Shown piece after piece: positions 18,030-26,513 of a stretch of DNA of 64,000 nt. The notes below the pieces were generated by a model, which ran no database searches, had not been told where the DNA came from, and saw only the letters and a list, made by a program, of their open reading frames with translations. The stretch covers positions 5,022,001 through 5,086,000 of the forward strand of contig NZ_CP081496.1 of NCBI RefSeq assembly GCF_019774615.1. Reading direction: 5' to 3'. The stretch's first letter is position 1. Each line of letters starts with the position of its first letter. The DNA is from Streptomyces sp. BHT-5-2 (GTDB taxonomy: Bacteria > Actinomycetota > Actinomycetes > Streptomycetales > Streptomycetaceae). Made by a program: the position numbers and the translations under genes.

Positions 18030-18164
18030 CAGCCGGCGGTAACGGCGGGCGACGGTGTTCCCGGAGACCCCGAGGGCGGCGCCGATCAGCCGGAACGGGG
18101 CCCGGCCGTCGATCTCCCGGGCATGCACCAGCTGCGCGCCCACCGCGCCCAGGGTGACGGCTTC
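18030..18164 (-). pseudogene. Remnant of an Lrp/AsnC-type regulator (HTH only)
   Basis: A ~45-residue stretch in one minus-strand frame reads as the AsnC/Lrp winged-helix N-domain (QLVHAREIDGRAPFRLIGAA and LGVSGNTVARRYRRL) but has no clear start codon, and family similarity ends abruptly at ~18030, just before the peptidase gene, without the ligand-binding RAM domain. It therefore looks like the 5' remnant of a deleted regulator. The neighbouring intergenic palindromes could be its former operator. Confidence 0.6.
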
Positions 18165-18247
18165 CGGCTTTGTCTCGCGAAGTCTGCCGACATCCGCCGT
18201 CGCTTCACCGGGACCGCAGGACGGGCGCCTCGCGCCCCCTAAGCTCT

Positions 18248-18282
18248 TGAACACTTCGTTCACAATAAATCGTTGACAACGA
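18248..18282. promoter_or_regulatory. Palindromic operator-like sites in divergent promoter region
   Basis: TGAACACTTCGTTCA at 18248-18262 (5-bp arms) and TCGTTGACAACGA at 18270-18282 (6-bp arms) lie in an AT-richer patch between the Lrp/AsnC remnant (minus) and the small HTH gene (plus). They resemble Lrp- or MarR-type dyads. Confidence 0.45.
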
Positions 18283-18308
18283 ATCAAGGAAGCCGCCATT
18301 CTGACGCC

Positions 18309-18800
18309 ATGTCACCGAAGTCGGAGCAGCAGCAACCGCAGCCGTCCACCCCGTCCGCCGCCCAACCCGCCGCCCCCGCCGACCCGTTCACTCCCCCGGA
18401 TCCCGGCCGGGCCCGTGCGCACCGCGCGCATGCCGCGCTCTTCCGGATCGCCGAACGCCACGCGGCCACCGACGAGCAGCGCCGCCGCCAGACCCACCCC
18501 GCGATCCTCGCGCCCCACGAAGCGGTGCGGCTGGTGTCGTTCCTGCTCAGCGGGGCGGCCGAACTCCACGACGGGGAGGCGGAGGTGGACCGCGCCGACA
18601 TCACCGCCGCGCTGAGCCTGGTGCCCATGGTGCGCGGGGAGATGGACGAGTTGGAAACCGGACTTCTCCAGATGGCCCGCGGCCGCGGTATGACGTGGCA
18701 GGAGATCTCCTTCGGCCTCGGCCTGGGCACGCCGCAGGCGGCCCGGCAGCGTTTCGAGCGCCTGGCCGGCCGCACCGGCGGCGACGGCGAGGCGGACTGA
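18309..18800 (+). CDS. Small putative DNA-binding protein
   Basis: 163 aa from the ATG at 18309 (a TTG at 18273 in frame would add 12 residues). The N-terminal ~35 residues are Gln/Pro/Ala-rich and disordered. The remainder is helical, and the C-terminal segment ARGRGMTWQEISFGLGLGTPQAARQRFERL resembles a helix-turn-helix of the type seen in Streptomyces proteins annotated as DNA-binding; it is not a member of a major regulator family that I recognise. Its promoter region carries two dyads shared with the Lrp/AsnC remnant. Role unknown. Confidence 0.65.
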   Translation: MSPKSEQQQPQPSTPSAAQPAAPADPFTPPDPGRARAHRAHAALFRIAERHAATDEQRRRQTHPAILAPHEAVRLVSFLLSGAAELHDGEAEVDRADITAALSLVPMVRGEMDELETGLLQMARGRGMTWQEISFGLGLGTPQAARQRFERLAGRTGGDGEAD

Positions 18801-18841
18801 GACGGTGGCGGGCCCGTCCGTGCCGCAAGCAGCCTGCGCGG

Positions 18842-19620
18842 ATGCCCGATCCCTTACCGGCGCTGCCCGCCGGCTACCGGGCGCGGCCGGTGTCCGCCGA
18901 CGACATCCCGGCGATCCACGCCCTGGTCGCCGCCTGTGAGCACGCCCTCTACGGGCGGGCGGAGAGCGATCCGGGTGCGATCGCCGCCGACCTCGAACGG
19001 CCCGGTCCGGAACCGGAGTCGGACACCCTGCTGGTCCACGACCGGGCAGGGCGGCCGGCGGCGCGGGCCTGGGCGAACCGGCGCTCCGGGGTGGACGTCC
19101 ACCCCGCGCACCGGGGCCGGGGCCTGGGGGCGGCGCTGCCGGGCTGGGCGGAGGCGCGGGCCCGCCGGGCCGGGAGCGAGGGCATCGTCCAGACCGTGCC
19201 GGCCGAGGACGCGGCCGCCCGCACACTGGTCCGCTCGCGCGGCTACCTGGCAGCCGCGCCGCAGGTCCTACGAGGAGTGGGCCCGGCACACCGTCGACCG
19301 GCCCGCCTTCGCCCCGGCTGTCGCCGGTGGCGTTCGCCGGCGGCCGACTCGTCGGCGCGGCCATGGCGTCGGACCTTCCGGAGGCCGACGAGGGCCATGT
19401 CGAACAGCTCGCGGTCCGCCCCGGCCACCGCAACCGCGGCGTCGTCCGACTGCTGCTGCGGCACGCCTTCCGCGCCTGTCACCGGCGGGGCCGGCGGACC
19501 TGCGCCCTGTGGACGCGCTCGGACACCGGCGCGCTCGACCTGTATCTGCGGGTGGGCATGGCGGTGGTCCGCGGCTCGACGGTCTTCAGGAAGGACCTGG
19601 CCGGGGAGGGCCAAGCCGCC
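18842..19620 (+). pseudogene. Frameshifted tandem-GNAT acetyltransferase
   Basis: Three successive pieces of one acetyltransferase lie in three different frames. The first (from ATG 18842) encodes an N-terminal GNAT domain with VHPAHRGRGLGAALPGWAEARARR (acetyl-CoA loop) and ends at about 19260 after RSRGYLAA. A short second piece (SYEEWARHTVDRPAFAP) is in the +1 frame near 19270-19320. The third, from about 19327, encodes the second GNAT domain (VEQLAVRPGHRNRGVVRLLLRHAF). Compared with intact two-domain relatives, about 50 residues are missing between piece one and two. Two frameshifts plus a deletion indicate a dead gene. Its 3' end abuts the LysR gene. Confidence 0.7.
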
Positions 19621-19629
19621 GGCACCGGT

Positions 19630-20571
19630 TCAGTGCGCCTGGCGCAGGGCCCAGTCCGGGCGCCAGGTGCCGGCGTCGGGGCGGTTGGGGTACCGGGACG
19701 TGAGGTGGTCACGGAGCGCGGTGAGCCCGGGGTGCGGGTTGTCGTCGCGCCAGAGCAGCGAGTGCGGGTAGACCGGGGTCGGGTCCCGCAGCGGGATGCG
19801 CCGCAGGTCGTGGCCGGCGGGCCAGACGAGCGGGGTCTGCTCGCCGAAGAAGCTCACCACCGTCGCGGAGTCGGCGAGGGCGTCGAGGAGGGCCTCGACG
19901 CCGAAGTCGGGGCCGATCGTGTCGATGGTGAGGCCGAAGGCGGCGGCGAGATCGTCGTAGTAGGCGCGCCACTCCGTGCCGGGCGCGTTGGAGGGCATCC
20001 AGATCCGGTGGCCGGCGAGCTGGGCGAGGGTGAGTGCCTGGGCACCGGCGAAGGTGTGGGCCGGGCCGGCGCAGAGCTGGAGCTCCTCGTCGAAGACCGG
20101 GGCGGCCCGCACCTCTTCGGGCAGTTGGCGGCCGGGCCGGGTGACGGCGCGGAAGGTGGCGTCGATGGTGCCGGCCCGGACGGCGGCGACGGCCTCGTCG
20201 GCGCCGAAGAGGGTGACGACGTCGAGGGCGATCTCGGGGTGGGCGCGGTGGAAGGCGCGCAGCAGGCCGGCCGTCGCGGTCCGCCGGCCGACCACGTCGA
20301 CGCGGAGCGCGCGGCTGCCCGGCCGGACGGAGGCGGCGGCCCGCTCCTCGGCCTGGAGCAGTGCGCGGGCGTGCGGCAGGAACGCCTGCCCGTCGATGGT
20401 GAGGCCGGCGCCGCGCGCGGTGCGGGTGAACAGCCGCACGCCGAGCTCCGTCTCCAGGGCGCCGATGCGCTTGGAGACGGCCTGCTGGGTGAGCGAGAGG
20501 TCGACGGCGGCCTTCTGGAACTGCCCCGTTTCCGCGACCGCGACAAAGGTGCGCACAGCGTTGAGGTCCAC
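19630..20571 (-). CDS. LysR-family transcriptional regulator
   Basis: 313 aa from GTG 20571 (GTG 20580 would add three residues). Residues 1-60 are the winged-helix N-domain (VDLNAVRTFVAVAETGQFQKAAVDL, SLTQQAVSKRIGALETELGV) and the rest is the two-lobed periplasmic-binding-like effector domain. A TATAGG -10-like hexamer sits seven bases from the first GTG and there is no Shine-Dalgarno, so the message may be leaderless. It is divergent from dnaE; two ACAAC-N5-GTTGT palindromes lie in the shared intergenic region, one of them immediately upstream of this gene, which fits autoregulation. Effector unknown. Confidence 0.88.
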   Translation of the reverse strand: MDLNAVRTFVAVAETGQFQKAAVDLSLTQQAVSKRIGALETELGVRLFTRTARGAGLTIDGQAFLPHARALLQAEERAAASVRPGSRALRVDVVGRRTATAGLLRAFHRAHPEIALDVVTLFGADEAVAAVRAGTIDATFRAVTRPGRQLPEEVRAAPVFDEELQLCAGPAHTFAGAQALTLAQLAGHRIWMPSNAPGTEWRAYYDDLAAAFGLTIDTIGPDFGVEALLDALADSATVVSFFGEQTPLVWPAGHDLRRIPLRDPTPVYPHSLLWRDDNPHPGLTALRDHLTSRYPNRPDAGTWRPDWALRQAH

Positions 20572-20588
20572 GGCGCACACCCTATAGG

Positions 20589-20605
20589 CACAACGCGGCG
20601 TTGTG
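20589..20605. promoter_or_regulatory. Palindrome ACAAC-N5-GTTGT, copy 1
   Basis: CACAACGCGGCGTTGTG, a perfect dyad with 8-bp arms, overlapping the presumed lysR promoter. The same 15-bp frame (ACAAC-N5-GTTGT) recurs at 20832. Likely LysR operator. Confidence 0.55.
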
Positions 20606-20831
20606 GCTCGCCGACGTGGCGGTTGTTTGATCCGCCGGGTGGTCGGGGGCTTTGATGGCGGTCGCCAACGGGGAACCCGGGCAGAACCGCACGGAGTATG
20701 GGTCATGTGTGGGGCTGATCGGGCGAATTGGGCGGATTGGGCACATGCGCCGGACTGGGGTCGGGATCGCCGGCCGGTACCGGCGGTTCTCGCCGCGCCA
20801 TGGGCGACAGGAACGGTCGACGGGACTTGAA

Positions 20832-20846
20832 ACAACCATTGGTTGT
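20832..20846. promoter_or_regulatory. Palindrome ACAAC-N5-GTTGT, copy 2
   Basis: ACAACCATTGGTTGT, a perfect dyad with 7-bp arms, about 120 bases before the dnaE start. Same outer half-sites and spacing as copy 1 at 20589. Confidence 0.5.
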
Positions 20847-20966
20847 GCGATGCCTGCCGGGCCGTGTCCGTCCGCGCCGTCCGACCCCGTTGACGCAGTC
20901 GGCCTTCCAGGCCCGCCCCGGCTCCGGCCGGGCGGGCCGCCCACTCGTCCCGGAGGTGACGCAGCG

Positions 20967-23900
20967 GTGCCGGACTCCTTCGTCCATCTGCACAACCACA
21001 CGGAATACTCCATGCTCGACGGCGCGCAGCGAATGGCGCCGATGTTCGCCGAGGTCGCCCGGCAGGGGATGCCGGCGATCGCCATGAGCGACCACGGGAA
21101 CATGTTCGGGGCCTATGAGTTCCAGCAGGTCGCCCGGGACTTCGCGGGCGTGCGGCCGATCATCGGCATCGAGGCGTATGTGGCACCGTCCTCGCGGTTC
21201 GCCCGGAAGCAGGAGTTCTGGGGGCCGGGCGGCCGGCGCGCGGTGAGCGACGACGGCGAGGGGTCCAAGGACGTCTCCGGGGGCGGCCGCTTCACCCACA
21301 TGACCATGTGGGCGCGGAACGTCCAGGGCCTGCGGAACCTCTTCTGGCTCTCCACACAGGCGAGTTACGAGGGCCAGTTCCCGGCCGGCAAGCCGCGGAT
21401 GGATCGGGAGCTGATCGCGCAGCGGCCGGACGGCATCATCGCCACCACCGGCTGCCCCTCCGGCGAGATCCAGACCCGGCTGCGGCTGAACCAGTACGCG
21501 GAGGCCAGGGCGGCGGCCGGTGCGTACCAGGAGATCTTCGGGCCGGAGAACTACTTCCTGGAGCTGATGGACCACGGCCTGGACATCGAGCGGACCGTCC
21601 GCGACGGCCTGCTGCGCCTGGCCAAGGAGCTGGCCCTCCCGCTGCTGGCCACCAACGACGCGCACTACGTCACCGAGGACCAGGCCGACGCCCACGACAA
21701 CCTGCTGTGCATCGGCGTCGGCAAGAACAAGAACGACCCCGTCCGCTTCCGCTTCAACGGCTCCGGCTACTACCTCAAGTCGGCCGCCGAGATGCGCCGC
21801 CTCTTCGCCGAACTCCCCGACGCCTGCGACAACACCCTGCTGGTCGCCGAGCGCGTCGAACCCTACGACGGGGTCTTCGACCACGTCGACGAGATGCCGC
21901 GGTTCCCCGACGTCCCCGAGGGCGAGACCCAGGAGTCCTGGCTGCGCGGGGAGGTCCTGCGGGGCCTGGCGATGCGCTACGGCGATCCCGTCCCGCCGCA
22001 CGTCCTCGCGCGGTTCGAGACCGAGATGGCGGTCATCGGGCCGATGGGCTTCAGCGCGTACTTCCTGGTCGTGGCGGACATCTGCCGGTACGCGCGGGAG
22101 AACGGCATCCCGATCGGTCCGGGCCGCGGTTCGGCCACCGGCTCGCTGGTGGCCTACGCCACCCGGATCACCGAGCTGTGCCCCCTGGAGCACGGCCTGC
22201 TCTTCGAGCGCTTCCTGAACCCCGAGCGGATCAACCCGCCCGACATCGACCTCGACTTCGACGACCGCCAGCGCGACCGGATGGTCCGCTATGTCACCGA
22301 GAAGTACGGCGACGCGTACACCGCCATGGTCAACACCTTCGGCAAGATCAAGGCCAAGAACGCGATCAAGGACTCCGCGCGCATCCTCGGCTATCCCTTC
22401 TCCCACGGCGAACGGATCACCAAGGCCCTCCCCCCGGACCAGAACGGCAAGTCCGCGCCGCTGGCCGCGCTCTTCGACCCCGCGCACGAGCGGTACGCCG
22501 AGGCCGGCGAGATCCGGCGGATGTACGAGGACGAGCCGGACGTGCGGCAGGTGATCGACACCGCCCGCGGCGTGGAGGGGCTGACCCGCGGCACCGGCGT
22601 GCACGCGGCCGCGGTGATCCTTTCCAAGACCCGGCTGACCGACCGGATCCCGCTGCACATGCGGGCCGCCGACGGCGCGCGGATCACCGGCTTCGACTAC
22701 CCGTCGTGCGAGGCGATGGGCCTGGTCAAAATGGACTTCCTGGGGCTGCGGAACCTCGGCGTCATCGACCAGGCCCTCGCCAACATCCGGGAGAACCGCG
22801 GCGTCGCCCTCGCCACCGTGGACCCGATGGACGGCGACCCGTCCACCGTCGTGATCCCGCTCGACGACGCGAAGACCTACCGGCTGCTGGCCGCGGGCAA
22901 CACCTTCGGCGTCTTCCAGCTCGACGGCGGCGGAATGCGGGCGCTGCTCAAGCTGATGGCACCCACCCGCTTCGAGGACATCGCGGCGGCCAACGCCCTC
23001 TACCGGCCCGGCCCGATGGCCGCCAACGCCCACACCAACTACGCCCTGCGCCAGAACGGCAAGCAGGAACCCACCCCGATCCACCCGGAGCTGAAGGACG
23101 CCCTGGAGCCGATCCTCGGCTCCACCCACCACCTGCTCATCTTCCAGGAGCAGATCATGGCCATCGCCCGGCAGTTGGCCGGCTACACCCTCGGCGGCGC
23201 GGACATGCTGCGCCGGGCGATGGGCAAGAAGAAACCGGAGGTGCTGGCGGCGGAGTGGGAGAAGTTCCACGGCGGGATGCGCGCCAACGGCTACTCCGAC
23301 GAGGCGGTCAGGGCGCTGTGGGACGTGATGCTGCCGTTCTCCGGCTACGCCTTCAACAAGTCCCACACCGCCGGCTACGGCCTGGTGTCGTACTGGACCG
23401 CCTACCTCAAGGCGAACTATCCGGCCGAGTACATGGCCGCCCTGCTCACCTCCGTCGGCGACGACAAGGACAAGGCGGCCGTCTATCTGGCCGACGCCCG
23501 CAAGAACGGCGTCCGGGTGCTACAGCCCGATGTCAACGAGTCCGTCGCGGAGTTCACCGCGATCGGGGACGACGTGCGGTTCGGGCTGCGGTCCGTCCGC
23601 AACGTCGGCGACGGTGTCATCGACGCCGTGGTCGAGGCCCGCCGCCGGAAGGGGCGGTTCACCTCCTTCGCCGACTTCGTGGACAAGGTGGAGCTGCCCG
23701 CGCTGAACAAGCGGGCGGTGGAGTCCCTGGTCAAGGCCGGTGCCTTCGACTCGCTCGGGCACACCCGCAAGGGCCTGACCGCCGTCCACGAGAGCGCCAT
23801 CGACGCGATCATCCCCGTGAAGAAGGCGGCCGGCTTCGGCCAGGACGACCTCTTCGCCGAACTCGGCGGCGGGGACGACGGCGGGCCGGCCTTCGGCCTG

Positions 23901-24563
23901 GACCTCCCCGTCGAGGAGACGGAATGGCCGCGCCGCCAACTTCTGGCGCTCGAACGGGAGATGCTGGGTCTCTACGTCTCCGCCCACCCGCTCGACGGCG
24001 CCGAGCACATCCTCGCCGGCGCCCGGGACTGCCCGCTCGCCGAGCTGCTGGCCTCCGGCCGCACCACCGGGGAGGTACGGCTGTCCGGGCTGATCACCGG
24101 CGTCCAGCGCAAGGTGACCAAGCAGGGCAACGCCTGGGCCGTCGTCACCCTCGCGGACCGGGACGCCGGCATCGAGGTGCTGTTCTTCCCCGCCGCCTAT
24201 CAGCTCGTCCAGCAGGCGCTGGCCGAGGACACCGTCGTCACCGTCCGGGGCAGGATCGAGGACCGCGACGGCACCCTGAACGTCTTCGGGCGCGAGCTGG
24301 GCGTCCTGGACGTGGGCTCGGCGGAGGGCGGCGGGCGGCCACCGGTGCGCCTGGCGTTCCCCGTGCACCGGATCACCGCGGACGGGGTGCGCGAGCTGAA
24401 GCGGATCCTCGCCGACCATCCGGGCGAGAGTCCGGTGCACCTCAGCGTCCGCGACCCCCGGCGGACCACGGTCTACGCGCTGGGCGCCACGGTGGACGCC
24501 GCCGGCCTCGCCTCGGACGTGAAGGGCGCGTTCGGCGCCGAGGCATGGGCGGGGCCGGCGTGA
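20967..24563 (+). CDS. dnaE: DNA polymerase III alpha subunit (DnaE type)
   Basis: 1198 aa from GTG 20967, chosen because GGAGGTGA lies eight bases upstream and the protein then begins VPDSFVHLHNHTEYSMLDG, the canonical PHP-domain start. The open frame continues ~105 codons upstream without family similarity. Domains in order: PHP (1-~280), palm with the catalytic PDIDLDFDD triad near 426-432, fingers (RPGPMAANAHTNYALRQNG; GGADMLRRAMGKKK), tandem helix-hairpin-helix, a QDDLF beta-clamp-binding motif followed by an acidic patch, and a C-terminal OB fold (VRLSGLITGVQRKVTKQG). Length and sequence are close to the replicative DnaE1 of Streptomyces rather than shorter DnaE2. Whether this is the sole replicative copy or a paralogue cannot be decided here. 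Its stop overlaps the next gene (GTGA). Confidence 0.95.
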   Translation: MPDSFVHLHNHTEYSMLDGAQRMAPMFAEVARQGMPAIAMSDHGNMFGAYEFQQVARDFAGVRPIIGIEAYVAPSSRFARKQEFWGPGGRRAVSDDGEGSKDVSGGGRFTHMTMWARNVQGLRNLFWLSTQASYEGQFPAGKPRMDRELIAQRPDGIIATTGCPSGEIQTRLRLNQYAEARAAAGAYQEIFGPENYFLELMDHGLDIERTVRDGLLRLAKELALPLLATNDAHYVTEDQADAHDNLLCIGVGKNKNDPVRFRFNGSGYYLKSAAEMRRLFAELPDACDNTLLVAERVEPYDGVFDHVDEMPRFPDVPEGETQESWLRGEVLRGLAMRYGDPVPPHVLARFETEMAVIGPMGFSAYFLVVADICRYARENGIPIGPGRGSATGSLVAYATRITELCPLEHGLLFERFLNPERINPPDIDLDFDDRQRDRMVRYVTEKYGDAYTAMVNTFGKIKAKNAIKDSARILGYPFSHGERITKALPPDQNGKSAPLAALFDPAHERYAEAGEIRRMYEDEPDVRQVIDTARGVEGLTRGTGVHAAAVILSKTRLTDRIPLHMRAADGARITGFDYPSCEAMGLVKMDFLGLRNLGVIDQALANIRENRGVALATVDPMDGDPSTVVIPLDDAKTYRLLAAGNTFGVFQLDGGGMRALLKLMAPTRFEDIAAANALYRPGPMAANAHTNYALRQNGKQEPTPIHPELKDALEPILGSTHHLLIFQEQIMAIARQLAGYTLGGADMLRRAMGKKKPEVLAAEWEKFHGGMRANGYSDEAVRALWDVMLPFSGYAFNKSHTAGYGLVSYWTAYLKANYPAEYMAALLTSVGDDKDKAAVYLADARKNGVRVLQPDVNESVAEFTAIGDDVRFGLRSVRNVGDGVIDAVVEARRRKGRFTSFADFVDKVELPALNKRAVESLVKAGAFDSLGHTRKGLTAVHESAIDAIIPVKKAAGFGQDDLFAELGGGDDGGPAFGLDLPVEETEWPRRQLLALEREMLGLYVSAHPLDGAEHILAGARDCPLAELLASGRTTGEVRLSGLITGVQRKVTKQGNAWAVVTLADRDAGIEVLFFPAAYQLVQQALAEDTVVTVRGRIEDRDGTLNVFGRELGVLDVGSAEGGGRPPVRLAFPVHRITADGVRELKRILADHPGESPVHLSVRDPRRTTVYALGATVDAAGLASDVKGAFGAEAWAGPA

Positions 24564-24937
24564 CGCCCGGCGCCGAACGGCCGGCGGCCGTGACGCTGCG
24601 GACGCCCGCGTCCGCTCCCGCGCCCTGCCCGCGCTGCGACACCCCGGTGCTCCTGGTGGCCCGCTATCCCCACTCCTGGCACAACCGGTCGGGGGCGCGC
24701 GTCGACGGCCTCCGGGAGAGCGTGCTGTGCGCCGGCTGCGACCGCGGTGATCCGGCGGCCGACGCTCTGCTGGCGCTGTTCACGGAGGTCGGGACCGAGG
24801 ACGAAAGCGGGGGCAGGGACGGCGAGTTCGGCGTCCGGCTGGGCGCGTGGCTGACGGCCGTACGGCGTCGCGCGCCGCGCCGCGCGGCCCGGGCCGCGGA
24901 GGCGGAGGAGACCCGCTGGCGGGCCGGCGAACTGTAG
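24560..24937 (+). CDS. Small zinc-ribbon-like protein (DUF6300-like)
   Basis: 125 aa; the GTG overlaps the TGA of dnaE by four bases, so it is translationally coupled to the polymerase. The first half holds CPRCDTPVLLVARYPHSW and, ~45 residues later, SVLCAGCDRGDPAADALLALF; the two CxxC pairs look like a four-cysteine zinc ribbon. This matches the small Streptomyces proteins grouped as DUF6300 as far as I recall. The last third is Arg/Ala-rich. Role unknown; coupling to dnaE is the only hint. Confidence 0.65.
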   Translation: MTPGAERPAAVTLRTPASAPAPCPRCDTPVLLVARYPHSWHNRSGARVDGLRESVLCAGCDRGDPAADALLALFTEVGTEDESGGRDGEFGVRLGAWLTAVRRRAPRRAARAAEAEETRWRAGEL

Positions 24938-24966
24938 CCGCCGACGGGCCGGTTCCGTAGGCGGGC

Positions 24967-25001
24967 GCCCCGACCAGGGACAGGGGGCTCCTGGTCGGGG
25001 C
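24967..25001. terminator. Strong 12-bp hairpin between convergent genes
   Basis: Perfect arms GCCCCGACCAGG and CCTGGTCGGGGC with an 11-base loop, 30 bases after the dnaE-linked small gene and 18 bases after the convergent GDSL gene stop. Very likely a bidirectional terminator. Confidence 0.8.
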
Positions 25002-25018
25002 TGATCGGGGGGCGGGGG

Positions 25019-26419
25019 TCAGAGCGTGGTCAGGTCGACGGCGGAGGCCATGGCCAGGTAGCCGGCGTCGCTGGGGTGCAGGCCGTCCTGGGAGACGTAG
25101 CCGGGGCGGGTGCGGTCGGGGTCCTGGGGGTCGGTCAGGACCCGGGCGGCGTCCAGCACCGCGTCATAGGCGTGGCTGGTGCGGATCCAGTGGTTGAGCT
25201 CCCGGCGGGCCTGGATGCCGGCCGGGTCGGTGAACGGGAAGACCGCACCGGCCAGCGGGGGAAGGGTGACGCCGATGGCCTTGACGCCGCGGGCGTGCGC
25301 CTCGCGGATCAGGGCGCGGTGGCCGTCGATCAGCTGGCGGGCGGTCACCGGCCGGTTCTCACCGCAGGAGTCCCCGTCGGGGAGCCGCGAGAGGTCGTTG
25401 GCGCCGAGGTGGACGAAGACGGCCCGCAGCCCGGCGTGGTTGCGCAGCTCCCGTACGAAGCGGGCGGTGCCCTTCTCGCCGAAGCAGGGCGAGTCGTGGA
25501 GCAGCCGGTCGCCCGCGAGGCCGGCGTTGGCGATGCCGGTGGGGCGGCCGTCGGCGATGAGGCGTTCGGCGAGTTTGTCGGAGAAGCGGTCGTCGGTGCC
25601 GGGGCTGGTCCCCACACCGTCCATCAGGGAGTCGCCGAAGACCAGCACGGACGAGGCCGGGTCGGGCCCGGCCGCGAGCACGTCGGCGCCGGTCAGGTAG
25701 TACCAGGCGTGCGAGGTCCGGCGGTCGAAGGCGTCGTCGGCGGCGGACTCCAGCCGGTCGCCGGGGGCGCGGTAGGACGTGGCGGTGGTGAAGCGGTGCA
25801 TGGTGGCCGGGCCGGTGGGGGTGGTGAAACGCAGGGTGACGGTGAGCTTTTCCAGGTTGGCGGTGGGCAGGGACACCGGATCGGTGACGGTGGTGCGGCC
25901 GGCGGGGAGGGTGAGCGAGCGGGCGTGGTCGAAGGTGAGCGCGCGGGCGGTGCCGGGGCGCGCCTTGGCCTGCCCGTCGGATCTGGCGACCGTGGCGCCG
26001 GCGAGGTGCAGCGGCCGGGTGCCGTAGGCGTTGGAGAAGCGGAGCCGGAGCGCGGATCCGCCCACGCTCATCCGGATCACCTGGCGCAGGCTCTCGTCGT
26101 GGAACCCCTCCCGGGACCAGTTGGCCGCGCCGTCGGCGTCCTTGGCGTCCTTGGCGTCGTCGGTGTGGTCGCTGTAGTCCGTGGCCTGCTGCATCGTGGC
26201 TCCCCAGGAGGCCGTCCACTGCTGCCCGGTGCGGGGGGCGTGGGACGCGGCTGCCGTCGTCCGCAGGGCCGGGTCGGCGGGGGAACAGGCGCCGGTGAGC
26301 GCCGCGGCCAGGGTGGTGGCCAGCATGGCGACGGCCGTCGCGCGTAAGGGACGGACACCGGTGTGCGGGGGCCGGCGGGCGGGGTCGGCCGCGCTGGGGT
26401 GTCGGCGCCGCAGTCGCAT
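25019..26419 (-). CDS. Secreted SGNH/GDSL hydrolase
   Basis: 466 aa, ATG with AAGGAGCT five bases upstream. Residues 1-46 form an export signal; LTGAC near its end resembles but does not strictly fit a lipobox, so it could be a lipoprotein. Residues ~65-250 form a beta-rich N-domain. The SGNH fold follows: block I VLVFGDSLMDGVG (Ser), block II Gly in NAGLAGDRL, block III HLGANDLS (Asn), block V DGLHPSDAGY (Asp-His). Family enzymes hydrolyse esters of carbohydrates or lipids outside the cell; the two-domain layout is common in Streptomyces. It is separated by 94 bp from the coiled-coil ORF of the ABC operon on the same strand, so it could be distally co-transcribed. Confidence 0.87.
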   Translation of the reverse strand: MRLRRRHPSAADPARRPPHTGVRPLRATAVAMLATTLAAALTGACSPADPALRTTAAASHAPRTGQQWTASWGATMQQATDYSDHTDDAKDAKDADGAANWSREGFHDESLRQVIRMSVGGSALRLRFSNAYGTRPLHLAGATVARSDGQAKARPGTARALTFDHARSLTLPAGRTTVTDPVSLPTANLEKLTVTLRFTTPTGPATMHRFTTATSYRAPGDRLESAADDAFDRRTSHAWYYLTGADVLAAGPDPASSVLVFGDSLMDGVGTSPGTDDRFSDKLAERLIADGRPTGIANAGLAGDRLLHDSPCFGEKGTARFVRELRNHAGLRAVFVHLGANDLSRLPDGDSCGENRPVTARQLIDGHRALIREAHARGVKAIGVTLPPLAGAVFPFTDPAGIQARRELNHWIRTSHAYDAVLDAARVLTDPQDPDRTRPGYVSQDGLHPSDAGYLAMASAVDLTTL

Positions 26420-26513
26420 CGGAGCTCCTTGTGTGTGGTCGTTTCGTGTGTGGATGTCACCCCCGTTGTGGTCGTGTCCGCGGGGCGGCTGACGTACTGG
26501 TACCGACGTACCG

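Noticed and set aside
12360..18299. A 1979-codon minus-strand open frame spanning phosphoketolase, Ku and peptidase loci
   Set aside because: Only its first ~90 codons contain a recognisable Lrp/AsnC segment; the rest is antisense or out-of-frame to well-supported genes.
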